In this document: piece by piece, positions 47,132 to 55,632 of the stretch | How the letters are laid out: each line of letters begins with the position of its first letter | Numbering within the stretch: the stretch's first letter is position 1 | Assembly: GCA_003225295.1 (NCBI GenBank) | Contig: QHYZ01000107.1 | Location: 1 to 64,000, forward strand | Reading direction: 5' to 3' | Length of the DNA stretch: 64,000 nt | DNA from: Acidobacteriota bacterium | Lineage (GTDB): Bacteria > Acidobacteriota > Terriglobia > Acidiferrales > UBA7541 | Translations under genes and position numbers: made by a program | Notes under the pieces: model-generated | Seen by the model: only the letters and a program-made list of their open reading frames with translations | What the model was told of the DNA's origin: nothing | Database searches by the model: none

Positions 47132-48529
47132 TCAGAAGGGCTGCGCCTGGCAATGATTGGGCACGGTGGCAAGTCCCATGGGGTTGTCGATTGATGCCAG
47201 GTCGGTCGGTTTGCTTTTCCAGCGGCAGCGTCCGCTCGCAAGTTCCTCGCGCTTGGCCCTAAAGGCTTCCACCCACTGCTTCTGAATCGTCGCTTCGTCT
47301 AGTCCTTGCTTAAACGAGCCGTCGCCGTTGTGATATTCCGGCATATCGACGACGTGAGCCGCTTTGAATAGATCCTCGATTTGCGCGTCCGTGAGCTGGC
47401 ACATCAGACCGGCAAGAAAACGGCGTCCTTCCTCGCTGATGGTTGGATCACTCAAGCCATCCTTGGCCGTCAAGCTCTTGCTCAAACGAGCCTGGCACAC
47501 CGGGCAATCGGCGTCGCTCATGCCCGGCTTTCCCGTCTTTTTCCACAGCTCCGCTCCTGACCATTCGTGCAAATTCATCTTTGCGGTGTCATTGCTGGTG
47601 AACAGGCCGCCGCCACCAAATGTGGCACCCACATCCTGGACGATCATTTTCGATTGCTGACACGTGGTTGTGAACGGATGCGTGCTCTGGTCCACCTTTA
47701 CCCCATTGCACACGAGCCGTTGTTGTGGAGGTTTATTATCGCTGTGCTGGATGAATGCCCCCAACAATTTGAGGCCATCTTTCTCAGCGATCGGTCGGCC
47801 GTTGTACTCGTCCAGCTCCTTCCAACTCCATCCCTCCTCGCTCTTCCCTTGTTCGTACATCTTGTGTCCGGGATACTTTCTGACAATGGTTGCGGCATCA
47901 TAATTCCGCGTTTCCTTGGACCCGGAACCAGACTCCGGATCCGACGGACAATTGTTGCACTGCACTCTGACAGGGAACCACGAATCGGCGTAATAACCCA
48001 GTGCCCACATCAAGCGTGTCGAAACGACCTCAGCGTAAATCTCTTTGTCGTTGGCGCCAAACTTCACTTTGACTGGTTCTTCTTCCATCTGCGCGGTCAA
48101 GACCTGGACTTGCCCGTTGGCACTTTCGACCTTAGTGATCTGGCAGGAAAACTTAGGAGTCTTTCCGCCCATTTGTGAGCCTGGTTTGTCGAAGTCGCAG
48201 ATCACTTTGTCGTTCGGATGGAATTGAAATTGTTTCGGGTCCTGCGGTGGCCCTTGCAGAATGTCGGCATCCCCCACCGCCCGGGGCGTGAATAGCAGCG
48301 CAACGCGGAGCGCTTCGATCCTGTCTTTTGGTGTGTAAAACTCTTTCTCCACCTTTTGATCGGAAGACTGCGGCGGGTCCTGGGCGCGGGCGTTGGCAGG
48401 AAACACCACGAGGAGGACCGCTAGGAATAGCAAACCTCCCGTCGACAAGGCTGCCCCTGAAAATGGAGCAAGCGGCGGGCTGAAGCCGTACATTCGTTGG
48501 ACTCCGGCGGGCGACATCCCGGATGGCAT
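47132..48529 (-). CDS. secreted/membrane-anchored protein, unknown function
   Basis: 465-residue exported protein. The ATG at 48,529 has GGAGGTGTCGAG upstream and begins MPSGMSPAGVQRMYGFSPPL, then a hydrophobic segment GGLLFLAVLLVVFPANARAQ serving as signal or anchor. The mature part has several Cys, including VQCNNCPSDPESG and DADCPVCQARLSKSL (CxxC pairs that might bind metal or form disulfides), plus LNLHEW-like and Gly-rich segments. The frame extends to 48,703 but that part is not convincing. Same strand as the two preceding genes, possibly one transcript. No family recognised. Confidence 0.65.
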   Translation of the reverse strand: MPSGMSPAGVQRMYGFSPPLAPFSGAALSTGGLLFLAVLLVVFPANARAQDPPQSSDQKVEKEFYTPKDRIEALRVALLFTPRAVGDADILQGPPQDPKQFQFHPNDKVICDFDKPGSQMGGKTPKFSCQITKVESANGQVQVLTAQMEEEPVKVKFGANDKEIYAEVVSTRLMWALGYYADSWFPVRVQCNNCPSDPESGSGSKETRNYDAATIVRKYPGHKMYEQGKSEEGWSWKELDEYNGRPIAEKDGLKLLGAFIQHSDNKPPQQRLVCNGVKVDQSTHPFTTTCQQSKMIVQDVGATFGGGGLFTSNDTAKMNLHEWSGAELWKKTGKPGMSDADCPVCQARLSKSLTAKDGLSDPTISEEGRRFLAGLMCQLTDAQIEDLFKAAHVVDMPEYHNGDGSFKQGLDEATIQKQWVEAFRAKREELASGRCRWKSKPTDLASIDNPMGLATVPNHCQAQPF

Positions 48530-48751
48530 CTCGACACCTCCGCATTGAATGGTTGAGGATGGGAAACTTGCAGACGTTTTGTTTACCATACGCCCTCTTC
48601 TACGCACAACAAGATCTTCCAAAATTCCTGGTAAGTAGTGCGGCCCTACGACAAATCGTTTCTCCTGGGGATGCCAATCCAAACCTAGCGGGCAGGCTTT
48701 CACCCATTGGCCAGAGGTGGTCCTCCCCCGCCGGCCTTCGGGCTAGTTACG

Positions 48752-48777
48752 TACAGATTTGGGTACAACTGGGTACG
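48752..48777 (+). repeat. TTGGGTACA repeat block 1
   Basis: Contains the 17-mer GTACAGATTTGGGTACA, then ACTGGGTACGG. The same 17-mer recurs in block 2. Such short repeats beside a tRNA resemble integrase arm-binding sites of integrative elements. About 40 bp ahead of the truncated tRNA-Arg at 48,817. Confidence 0.55.
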
Positions 48778-48816
48778 GTTAAGCGCATCGCCTCTGCTGT
48801 AGTAAACTGTCGGTCT

Positions 48817-48856
48817 GGGGCTGTAGCTCAGATGGATAGAGCATTGGTTTCCTAAA
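48817..48856 (+). pseudogene. truncated tRNA-Arg(CCU), 5' half (scar B)
   Basis: GGGGCTGTAGCTCAGATGG, then ATAGAGCATTGG and TTTCCTAAA is a perfect 5' half of tRNA-Arg(CCU): acceptor strand, D-arm, anticodon stem and loop. After TTTCCTAAA the sequence (ATGCCTCTAGTG) does not supply the pairing stem, T-arm or acceptor strand. The tRNA cannot fold and is a remnant. Confidence 0.8.
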
Positions 48857-48942
48857 ATGCCTCTAGTGACTGCCTCCATGTAGAATCAAGGATTTAGCAG
48901 GCGGACAGTAGGCGTAACTCGGCGTTTTTGTACCCCAAAGAG

Positions 48943-48983
48943 CCTGGGTTGGGTACAGATTTGGGTACAGACTTGGGTACAAT
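48943..48983 (+). repeat. TTGGGTACA repeat block 2
   Basis: Three tandem TTGGGTACA units with 1-3 bp spacers, including the 17-mer shared with block 1. It ends 20 bp before the complete tRNA-Arg(CCU). Confidence 0.6.
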
Positions 48984-49002
48984 GCTAGAATCAAATTCGT
49001 TG

Positions 49003-49079
49003 GGGGCGGTAGCTTAAATGGATAAAGCAAGAGTTTCCTAAACTCTAGACTGCGGGTTCGAGTCCCGCCCGTCCCACCA
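49003..49079 (+). tRNA. tRNA-Arg(CCU)
   Basis: Complete 77-nt tRNA. Acceptor GGGGCGG pairs with CCGTCCC (one G-U); the D-arm is GCTTAAATGGATAAAGC; anticodon stem GAGTT with loop TTCCTAA gives anticodon CCU; T-arm GCGGG TTCGAGT CCCGC; discriminator A and encoded CCA. Two truncated relatives lie upstream. It probably marks the element-proximal end of an integration hotspot. Confidence 0.9.
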
Positions 49080-49083
49080 TTCT

Positions 49084-49133
49084 AACCACCGGATTTTTGA
49101 GTCCGGCGCGTCTGCCAGTTCCGCCACTCGGGC
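49084..49133 (-). pseudogene. truncated tRNA-Leu(CAA), 5' half
   Basis: Minus strand: GCCCGAGTGGCGGAACTGGC, AGACGCGCCGGACTCAAAAA, then TCCGGTGG. This gives a Leu-type D-arm and an anticodon stem CCGGA/TCCGG with anticodon CAA. After the anticodon stem the strand runs into the complement of tRNA-Arg, with no long variable arm or Leu T-arm. The tail therefore overlaps tRNA-Arg in antisense and the gene is broken. Confidence 0.7.
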
Positions 49134-49220
49134 ACGGCGACAGGATAGCATCAGCGAAGCCGGTGTTCAGCGTCCGGGAGTTATCAGGCCATTGACTTCT
49201 CCATACCGCAGCCAGGTTCT

Positions 49221-49250
49221 TTGCCTAACTCATTAGTGACCTTATATAAT
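49221..49250 (+). promoter_or_regulatory. sigma70-type promoter for the OLD-type gene
   Basis: TTGCCT (49,221-49,226) and TATAAT (49,245-49,250) are separated by 18 bp. The ATG of the ATPase gene is 28 bp downstream of the -10 box, giving a short leader. Confidence 0.55.
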
Positions 49251-49277
49251 GCCGAAACCTAAAGAGGTTCGGGGTGA

Positions 49278-49423
49278 ATGCGACTTTCCAAAGTACACGT
49301 CACCAATTTTCGTAGTGTTGAAGACTCCGGCGAATTCGATGTAGGACAAGTGCTCGCTCTTGTCGGCAAGAACGAAGCCGGGAAGACCGCGATCTTGCAG
49401 GCACTAGCTGGCTTGAATCCCCA
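49278..49423 (+). pseudogene. OLD-type ATPase/TOPRIM gene, 5' fragment (cut by IS)
   Basis: First 48 codons plus two bases of a 660-codon gene. They read MRLSKVHVTNFRSVEDSGEF, typical of the OLD/RecF/SMC-like ATPase N-terminus, and include the Walker A motif GKNEAGKT (residues 30-37). The IS21-type element enters after CA of the CAT codon for His49. Reading on into the element adds 25 unrelated residues before a stop at 49,499. The promoter at 49,221 drives this part. Confidence 0.88.
49419..49423 (+). repeat. target-site duplication CCCCA, left copy
   Basis: CCCCA directly before the left TG end of the IS element; identical to 52,753-52,757. Confidence 0.85.
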
Positions 49424-49679
49424 TGTCAGCGATCATCTGAATCTGTATTTTTTTGAAGGCTCGCCGGAAAATATAAACATATCAGCATCTGCGCCGTAGG
49501 CGCGCACCCCTCATCTTCATTCATCTGGTAGTTTGATCACCACTGGTGGGAAGTGGGAACCCGACCGTTAGAGCGGTCGAGTTCCCTGTGTGGCAGACCT
49601 TCATCAGGTAGCCAAACATCAACAGGTGTTCAAGCTGCCATGATCGGTCGTCGTTGTCCAGCCCCACCTTGGGGCGAGG

Positions 49680-50111
49680 ATGGCGGCCCACACCGAAGTT
49701 GTCCTCCGTCAACGAGTTTGCCGTGCCAGCGGCTGTGGCCAGGTCTTCTGGATCTGTCGCCATTGTGACCGGGGACAGCACTACTGCAGCCAGCTCTGTC
49801 GACAGCAAACGCGCCGGCAACAACACCGCCTGGCCAACCGCCGTCACCAGCAGAGCCCGGAAGGGCGCCAGGACCATCGCGATCGCCAGCGCGCGTATCG
49901 GCGGCGCCACTCATCACCTCGCGTGACGGATGTATCTTCCCTGATGCTTTCCTTCGCGGGCAGAATGCCGCTGCAATGTGCGCTTCCGATCCGGAATCTG
50001 CACGCCCAAGGGAACGGCGCCCTGCAGCGGCACCACGGCTTACTTCGCTGTGTCCTCTGCGGCCGCCTCGGACGTTTCGTGGAACCGTTCCCCCGAATCT
50101 TCCGGAGGTGA
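49680..50111 (+). CDS. IS-borne Cys/Arg-rich zinc-ribbon-like protein
   Basis: 143-residue basic protein preceding istA; its stop at 50,109-50,111 is two bases from the istA ATG. The N-terminal part holds clustered cysteines: [17 protein letters not shown] and [17 protein letters not shown], consistent with a zinc-binding DNA-contact module. An Arg/Gln-rich helix follows ([18 protein letters not shown]). Similar ORFs with the RGQ.YCS motif occur beside some IS21-type transposases. The role may be regulation of transposition or DNA binding. Start is uncertain; GGGGCGAGG precedes the ATG at 49,680. Confidence 0.6.
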   Translation: MAAHTEVVLRQRVCRASGCGQVFWICRHCDRGQHYCSQLCRQQTRRQQHRLANRRHQQSPEGRQDHRDRQRAYRRRHSSPRVTDVSSLMLSFAGRMPLQCALPIRNLHAQGNGALQRHHGLLRCVLCGRLGRFVEPFPRIFRR

Positions 50112-50113
50112 GC

Positions 50114-51613
50114 ATGCTCAGCAGTGAACAGCGCGTACAGATCCGTCACTGGTTCTACGCCGAACATTGGAAAGTTGGCACCATCGCGCAGGAACTCGGG
50201 GTGCACCCAGACACCGTCCGCCATGCGCTGGACACCGAGCAATTCAATCGTGCCAAGGCTCTTCGTCCCTTGGTGACCGACCCCTACGTAGAGTTCCTCC
50301 GGCAGACCTTACAGAAGTATCCCCGGCTGCGTGCCACGCGCATCTACCAGATGATCCGGGAGCGCGGTTATACCGGAAGTGTTGTGCAGTTGCGACGCGT
50401 GGTAGCTCGCTTGCGACCGGTTCACCAGGAGCCCTTTTTGCGACTCCGCTCGTTTCCGGGCGAGCAGGGACAAGTGGACTGGGCCCATTTCGGCGAAGTC
50501 TCCGTCGGCCGCGCCCGTCGGCGTCTGTCCTGCTTTCTGATCACGCTTTCCTACTCGCGCGCCCTGTATCTGGAATTCTTCTTCGATCAAAGCATGGAAA
50601 ACTTTCTGCGTGGTCATGTCCATGCGTTTCACGCTTGGTCAGGACAACCGCGAATCCTTTTGTACGATAACCTTCGCAGTGCCGTGCTGGAACGTCGCGG
50701 CGACCAGATTCACTTTCATCCGCGACTGTTGGACTTGTGCTCGCATTATCATTTCGCTCCTCGTCCCTGCCAGGTACGGGCAGCCAATCAAAAAGGAAAA
50801 GTGGAACGAGCGGTTCTCTATGTACGCGAATCATTCTGGGCCGGCCGAACTTTCACCACGCTCGAAGAGCTGAATCGTCAAGCCTTTCTCTGGCGTGACC
50901 AAGTGGCTCATCAACGTCCTTGGCCGGATGATGATTCCAGAACCGTGGAGCAAGTCTTCACCGAAGAACAACCACGACTGCTTCCTTTACCGACACACCC
51001 GTTCGAGACGGATCTGGTTCTCCCGATCCACGCGGGTAAGACGATTTACCTTCGTTTCGACCTGAACGACTACTCCATCCCGCCGGAGGCCATAAGACGT
51101 CCGCTGACCCTGGTGGCCTCAGACGCGAGGGTACGGATCCTGGACGGTAGTGAGGAGATCGCCCAGCATCGCCGCTCCTATGATCGACACCAGTTAGTGC
51201 TTGATCCAGATCACCAGCAAGCCCTGCTGGAGGAAAAGCGCAAGGCCTTTGGATCGACTCCAGGCGGTCGCTTGTCGCAAGCGGTGCCGGAAAGCGAGGC
51301 TCTGCTCGATGCCGCTTTCGCACGTGGAGAATCGGCGGGCAGCCAAACCGCACAGCTCCTCAAGCTCTTGGATACTTACGGGGCCGCCGAGCTGCGTACG
51401 GCCATCCGGGAAGCAGTCGAGCGCAACACACCACGTGCTTCTTCGGTGGCGTTCATCCTGAGCCGACGGCAGCGCTCTCAGCAACACTCCGCTCCCACCC
51501 CTGTGGATCTCAGTCGCCACCCAGAACTGCAATCTCTCGATGTCATCCCTCACGATCTGGAGTCCTACGATGAGCTCACCGACAAGCACCATGAGCCCGA
51601 TGCCGATGAATGA
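50114..51613 (+). CDS. istA: IS21-family transposase IstA
   Basis: 499-residue DDE transposase. An N-terminal helix-turn-helix ([20 protein letters not shown]) and a second DNA-binding helix set precede the RNase-H-like core with catalytic Asp122 ([10 protein letters not shown]), Asp185 ([10 protein letters not shown]) and Glu231 ([17 protein letters not shown]). The C-terminal part has the Mu-type beta-barrel element [27 protein letters not shown] precedes the ATG. It overlaps istB by 8 bp. IstA cuts and joins the element ends as a complex with IstB. Confidence 0.95.
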   Translation: MLSSEQRVQIRHWFYAEHWKVGTIAQELGVHPDTVRHALDTEQFNRAKALRPLVTDPYVEFLRQTLQKYPRLRATRIYQMIRERGYTGSVVQLRRVVARLRPVHQEPFLRLRSFPGEQGQVDWAHFGEVSVGRARRRLSCFLITLSYSRALYLEFFFDQSMENFLRGHVHAFHAWSGQPRILLYDNLRSAVLERRGDQIHFHPRLLDLCSHYHFAPRPCQVRAANQKGKVERAVLYVRESFWAGRTFTTLEELNRQAFLWRDQVAHQRPWPDDDSRTVEQVFTEEQPRLLPLPTHPFETDLVLPIHAGKTIYLRFDLNDYSIPPEAIRRPLTLVASDARVRILDGSEEIAQHRRSYDRHQLVLDPDHQQALLEEKRKAFGSTPGGRLSQAVPESEALLDAAFARGESAGSQTAQLLKLLDTYGAAELRTAIREAVERNTPRASSVAFILSRRQRSQQHSAPTPVDLSRHPELQSLDVIPHDLESYDELTDKHHEPDADE

Positions 51614-52358
51614 CCTGCTAGCGCAGCTCAAGCACATCGGTCTGAAGACCATCCCCGCGAACCTGGACGACTTTCTCGCCCGGGCCACCAAAGCGCGTTG
51701 GTCTCCCCGCATGCTGCTGGAGCAACTCGCCCAGGAGGAAACCCAAGAGCGTTCCCGCCGTAGTCTGGAGCGACGGCTACGGCTGTCGGCCATCAAGAAA
51801 TTCAAGCCCATGGCCGATTTTGAATGGGATTGGCCCACCAAGGTCGAACGCGAGGTCATCGAACGGGCCCTCACCCTCGACTTCATTCACGAAGCACGCA
51901 ACTTCGTGCTGGTAGGCCAGAACGGTTTGGGCAAAACGATGATCGTCCAAAATATCTGCCACCTCGCTGTGTTAGCGGGCTGCTCGGTTCTGTTTCGCAC
52001 CGCTGCCGCCATCGTGGAAGATCTGCGCCATGAAATGTTCGAGGGTCGCCGACGCAAGCTGCGTGGCTACAGCAGAGCGGATCTCTTATGTATCGACGAA
52101 CTGGCCTACTTGTCTTTCGACGATAAAGCTGCGGACATCCTCTATGAAGTCATCAATCGCCGTTACGAACGCAGGTCCGTGATCGTGACCACCAACCGAG
52201 CATTTAAAGAATGGAACCAAGTCTTTCCCAACGCTACCTGCATCGCCACGCTGCTGGACCGTCTGTTGCATCACGCCGATGTGACCCGCCTGGAAGGCGA
52301 CAGTTACCGAATTCGCGAAAGCCAGCGGGAGGCCGCCACACGGAGGAAGAAACCATGA
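51606..52358 (+). CDS. istB: IS21-family helper ATPase IstB
   Basis: 250-residue AAA+ ATPase of the DnaC/IstB type that remodels target DNA for IstA. Walker A is GQNGLGKT (residues 104-111); Walker B is in [19 protein letters not shown]; sensor I is in [20 protein letters not shown]. The N-terminal helical domain begins [20 protein letters not shown]. It overlaps istA by 8 bp and the following small ORF by 4 bp (ATGA), so all are translationally coupled. Confidence 0.95.
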   Translation: MNDLLAQLKHIGLKTIPANLDDFLARATKARWSPRMLLEQLAQEETQERSRRSLERRLRLSAIKKFKPMADFEWDWPTKVEREVIERALTLDFIHEARNFVLVGQNGLGKTMIVQNICHLAVLAGCSVLFRTAAAIVEDLRHEMFEGRRRKLRGYSRADLLCIDELAYLSFDDKAADILYEVINRRYERRSVIVTTNRAFKEWNQVFPNATCIATLLDRLLHHADVTRLEGDSYRIRESQREAATRRKKP

Positions 52359-52750
52359 ATCGCTTCGATGATGACGCCGAACAGTACGTGCGCACCGTCC
52401 TAAATCTCTACCAACAGCTCCCGGAAACGCCCGCATTGCCGAGTTCCCGAGACCGCTTCCATGCCCATCAACTGCAACAACGCGGACTCCCTCTGTTGCT
52501 GATCGAGACGGCTTTCCTGTTGGGTTCTTTGCGGCGACTCCTGCGACCACCAGAAGCCGCAGCCTTATCCCCAATTCATTCCCTAGCCTACTTCGGGCCG
52601 GTTATCGACGAAGTCCTCCACAATCCCGTCCCCGACACTTACATCGAATATCTTCGGCGCAAAATGCAGCCCTTCGCCGGGAAAAAAGTTACCGGGCAAG
52701 AATCCTGTCCGGCGAGCCTTCAAAAAAATACAGATTCAGATGATCGCTGA
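52355..52750 (+). CDS. third accessory ORF of the IS21-type element
   Basis: 131-residue helical protein beginning [20 protein letters not shown], coupled to istB by an ATGA overlap. It ends inside the right inverted repeat, so its last residues (SCPASLQKNTDSDDR) are encoded by repeat sequence. It contains an SRDRFHAHQLQQRGLPLLL segment and LLRPPEAAALSPIHSLAYFG. I know no biochemical role; such ORFs accompany some IS21 relatives and may assist or regulate transposition. Confidence 0.65.
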   Translation: MNRFDDDAEQYVRTVLNLYQQLPETPALPSSRDRFHAHQLQQRGLPLLLIETAFLLGSLRRLLRPPEAAALSPIHSLAYFGPVIDEVLHNPVPDTYIEYLRRKMQPFAGKKVTGQESCPASLQKNTDSDDR

Positions 52751-52752
52751 CA

Positions 52753-52757
52753 CCCCA
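52753..52757 (+). repeat. target-site duplication CCCCA, right copy
   Basis: Directly after the CA right end of the element; matches 49,419-49,423. Confidence 0.85.
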
Positions 52758-54594
52758 TCCATTGACGCCAGTTAGCTACGACGTTGAGCGAGATTATCCC
52801 CGGCGTTTCTTGACGGAATATACCGAACGGCACCCGAAGGAAAATGCCAAAGTCGTTTCCACCAAGTGGACGATGACTGACGAAGAAAAGAAGAAAATTC
52901 AAGACGAGATCGGTGATGCCCTCCAGGACAAGCCTGTCGTCATCTCCTGTGGATATAAGGACACTGAGCCTACCTGGGAATTGCCGATAGATTACGCAAA
53001 GGCCGCTCAAAATCTCATTGCCACAGAGAAATTGAATAAAGAAGAGAAGGCTTCGCTCGCGGATGTGGAAACCACTTCAAAGTTGCGCGAGAGTCTTGAA
53101 AAGATCAAAGAGCCAAGATCCAGACAGAAGAGGCTGCTGGAACGGTTGACTGCTTACCCGGAGAAATGCTTCAAAGGATTTGCCGAAGCGATCTTGAAAC
53201 CGGGGTTCCCGCGCTTCATGTACTCGTCCCATTACGACCGGATGGTTGGAGAAATTCGACTAGACACATTCGAAGCCAGGAAGGCGAAGCAGCATCCAGT
53301 TTTTACACAGTGGGGTGAGATCAAGCCTGGTGAGCAAGTCTTTGTTGATTTTCTGGAATACGCCGGAACCTCGCTTAAGGAAATCGCGACCGCCAACACC
53401 TACGAAAGCCTGAACGCCAGGTGTGAAGCTGCGTCAAGCCATATCACGGCGCAACTGCTGGAATATTGGACGCAAAACCCAAACATTGAATTCGAAGTGC
53501 GTGTAACCAAGGCGGAAGCTGGCGACCCGGCCCCGTTCAACGAGGGCATCATTGCCAGAGCACGTGTGAAGAACAATCTTCACAAGCTTTCGCTGCCATT
53601 CTCCGAACGAAGTGCTGGCTTCGTCTGGTTCTTCTCTTTTCTCGTCAAGTTCGCCCAGGTTCAGAAGACCGCTGGCAACTTGATTCTGTTGCTTGACGAG
53701 CCTGGTCTGACACTTCACGGAAAAGCGCAGGGAGACTTGCTTAGGTATTTCGATGAAAAGCTGGCTCCGCGCCATCAAGTGATTTATACAACTCACTCGC
53801 CGTTCATGGTCCCGGCAGACAACTTGCCAGCCGTTCGCATAGTTGAGGATAGAATCTTCCAGCCCAGGCCCGGCCAGTGGACTTCAGAAGGGACGAAAGT
53901 CCGCGATGACACTCTTGCTACTGACCGCGACACATTGTTCCCGCTGCAAGGCGCTCTCGGCTACGAGATCACGCAGACGTTGTTCGTTGGAAAGCACACT
54001 CTGCTGATTGAAGGACCTGGAGACATTCTGTTCCTGGAATCGTTGTCGTCAGCATTGGTCCGTCGTGGCAAGACTGGCCTTAATCGACGTTGGACCATGT
54101 GTCCGGCTGGCGGGATAGATAAGATTCAGCCGTTCGTGGCATTGTTCTCCGGGCAAAAGTTGGATATCGCCACATTGAGCGATTACGCCAAACCGGACAA
54201 AAAGAAGTTCGAATCGTTGCGGCAGAACAAGGTGCTGGAGAGCGAGCGCCTGTTGAACTTCGCAACAATTCTTGGACTGCAAGAGGCAGACATTGAAGAT
54301 ATATTCAGCCCGGCGCTCTACGCCGAAGTTATCAACGAAGCGTTCGATCTCCCCGCCGCTAATCGAGCAACCGCACAATTGTTGCTGGACGCAGACCAGA
54401 ACACGACCAGGCTTGTAAAGAAAGCGGAGGCGTTCTTCGCCGTGCTTCCACCTGGCGCACCTGAGTTTAATCATTTCGCTCCGGCGGGCTGGCTGTTTTT
54501 CAATCCAGGTGTGCTGGACCAAAAGACGCCAGAAGTGAATGAGACCTTGGACCGGGCTGAGAAAGTGATCGCTGCGCTGAACAAGCTTTTGTAG
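52758..54594 (+). pseudogene. OLD-type ATPase/TOPRIM gene, 3' fragment
   Basis: Continues codon 49 of the interrupted gene to the stop, giving 660 residues in total when rejoined. It carries Walker B LLLDEPGLTL (Asp362, Glu363 in whole-protein numbering), the HSP switch TTHSPFMVP and a C-terminal TOPRIM domain with Glu467 and Asp471 in LLIEGPGDILFLESL, followed by CPAGGIDKIQPFVALFSGQK. This is the OLD/GajA-like nuclease architecture, in which a nucleotide-sensing ATPase controls DNA cutting. An internal TTG at 52,762 could start a piece without Walker A. A DUF4062-like gene follows after 25 bp. Confidence 0.85.
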
Positions 54595-54619
54595 ACGGCG
54601 TTAGGGCAGGCTGCGAAGC

Positions 54620-55630
54620 ATGGCTAGGGCTGGAATAGTGTTGAGTGTCCTTATCTCCTCTCCTTCGGATGTTGCTCCACTGTGCGCGACTATCATCAGT
54701 GCCATTCGGGACTGGAATAGCTCTCATTCGCGAGACGTGGGCATCATGCTAGAAGCGGTTCAATGGCAGACACATGCCTATCCGGAATCCGGAGACAGGC
54801 CGCAGGCTCTCATCAATAAGCAGATTGTCGATGAGTCAGACATGGTCATCGCGGTGTTCGGTCATCGCATTGGTACTGCCACTGGTGCCGCACAGTCAGG
54901 AACAACAGAGGAAATTGAGCGTCTACGGGCCAAAGGAAAGCACGTGGCCGTTTACTTTTCAGATGCGCCGATACCACGCGACCACAACCCTGAACAGCTT
55001 CGCCTGCTGAACGAATATCGCAAGTCTCTGACGTCAAACACCCTTTATTGGTCCTTCGAGACTCCGGAAGATTTGTATCGGCACGTCTCGCAACATCTTG
55101 CGAAGAGCGTGCCCCGCGTCTACCAGGAACTGCTGGCGTCCGGTACGATTCACCTTTTGGCGACCCAACTTCCAGGTGCCGTGGGCGGATTGGAGTTGAC
55201 AACGCAGCCCGTCGAGGCCACAAACCAGTCTTCGCGGAGCGAGCCTTTCAAAATGCAGCATGTGTTCGTTGGACAGTTTCCGGATGGTCCCAAACTGCGA
55301 TTGACCGCGACTAGGCAATTTACAGTCACACAGATGGATTACCTTGACGAAAATGGTGCCAGGGTCGCCTCGGACAATCTATCCAAGTCGAACGTTTCGC
55401 GGATGGTAAGCGGAAAAGGTCAGATGCTTGAGGTGCCCGTAGACCACGCGAAACTGATTCAAATTCATAATTTGAAGCCGCGCACGGGGACATCCTCGAT
55501 TCCCATGCAGTTTAGGCTTCAACTTGAGTTAGGTGGTAGTAAGGAAACCCGCACAATTCCGGCACTCCTCAACCCAGGATTCAAGAACATCAACAATACA
55601 ACGACCTACTTCATGGACGTTATTGGATAA
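54620..55630 (+). CDS. DUF4062/TIR-like effector-type protein
   Basis: 336-residue cytosolic protein. The N-terminal domain (about 1-150) opens IVLSVLISSPSDVAPLCATI and contains GDRPQALINKQIVDESDMVI, AVFGHRIGTATGAAQSGTTE and EIERLRAKGKHVAVYF. This is the Rossmann-like pattern of the DUF4062/TIR-related group, which often occurs in defence operons and may hydrolyse or sense nucleotides. The C-terminal part (about 200-336) is beta-rich (VFVGQFPDGPKLRLTATRQF) and unassigned. It lies 25 bp after the OLD-type gene, so probably one operon. The IS insertion upstream may be polar on it. Confidence 0.72.
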   Translation: MARAGIVLSVLISSPSDVAPLCATIISAIRDWNSSHSRDVGIMLEAVQWQTHAYPESGDRPQALINKQIVDESDMVIAVFGHRIGTATGAAQSGTTEEIERLRAKGKHVAVYFSDAPIPRDHNPEQLRLLNEYRKSLTSNTLYWSFETPEDLYRHVSQHLAKSVPRVYQELLASGTIHLLATQLPGAVGGLELTTQPVEATNQSSRSEPFKMQHVFVGQFPDGPKLRLTATRQFTVTQMDYLDENGARVASDNLSKSNVSRMVSGKGQMLEVPVDHAKLIQIHNLKPRTGTSSIPMQFRLQLELGGSKETRTIPALLNPGFKNINNTTTYFMDVIG

Positions 55631-55632
55631 AA

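Larger units (their letters stand above)
49424..52752 (+). mobile_element. IS21-family insertion sequence, complete (3,329 bp)
   Basis: Ends begin TG and close CA, with 45-bp perfect inverted repeats (49,424-49,468; 52,708-52,752) and a 5-bp CCCCA target duplication. It carries four plus-strand genes: a Cys-rich ORF, istA, istB and a small third accessory ORF, all overlapping or abutting. All frames are intact and the repeats identical, suggesting recent insertion. It sits inside the OLD-type nuclease gene. Confidence 0.95.

Noticed and set aside
48523-48855. 110-residue plus-strand frame ending in AQMDRALVS
   Set aside because: Its end is simply a translation of the repeat block and the tRNA-Arg fragment; not a protein.
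49278-54594. Gabija (GajA/GajB) system
   Set aside because: The ATPase-TOPRIM architecture fits GajA, but there is no UvrD-like helicase gene next to it; the neighbour is DUF4062/TIR-like.
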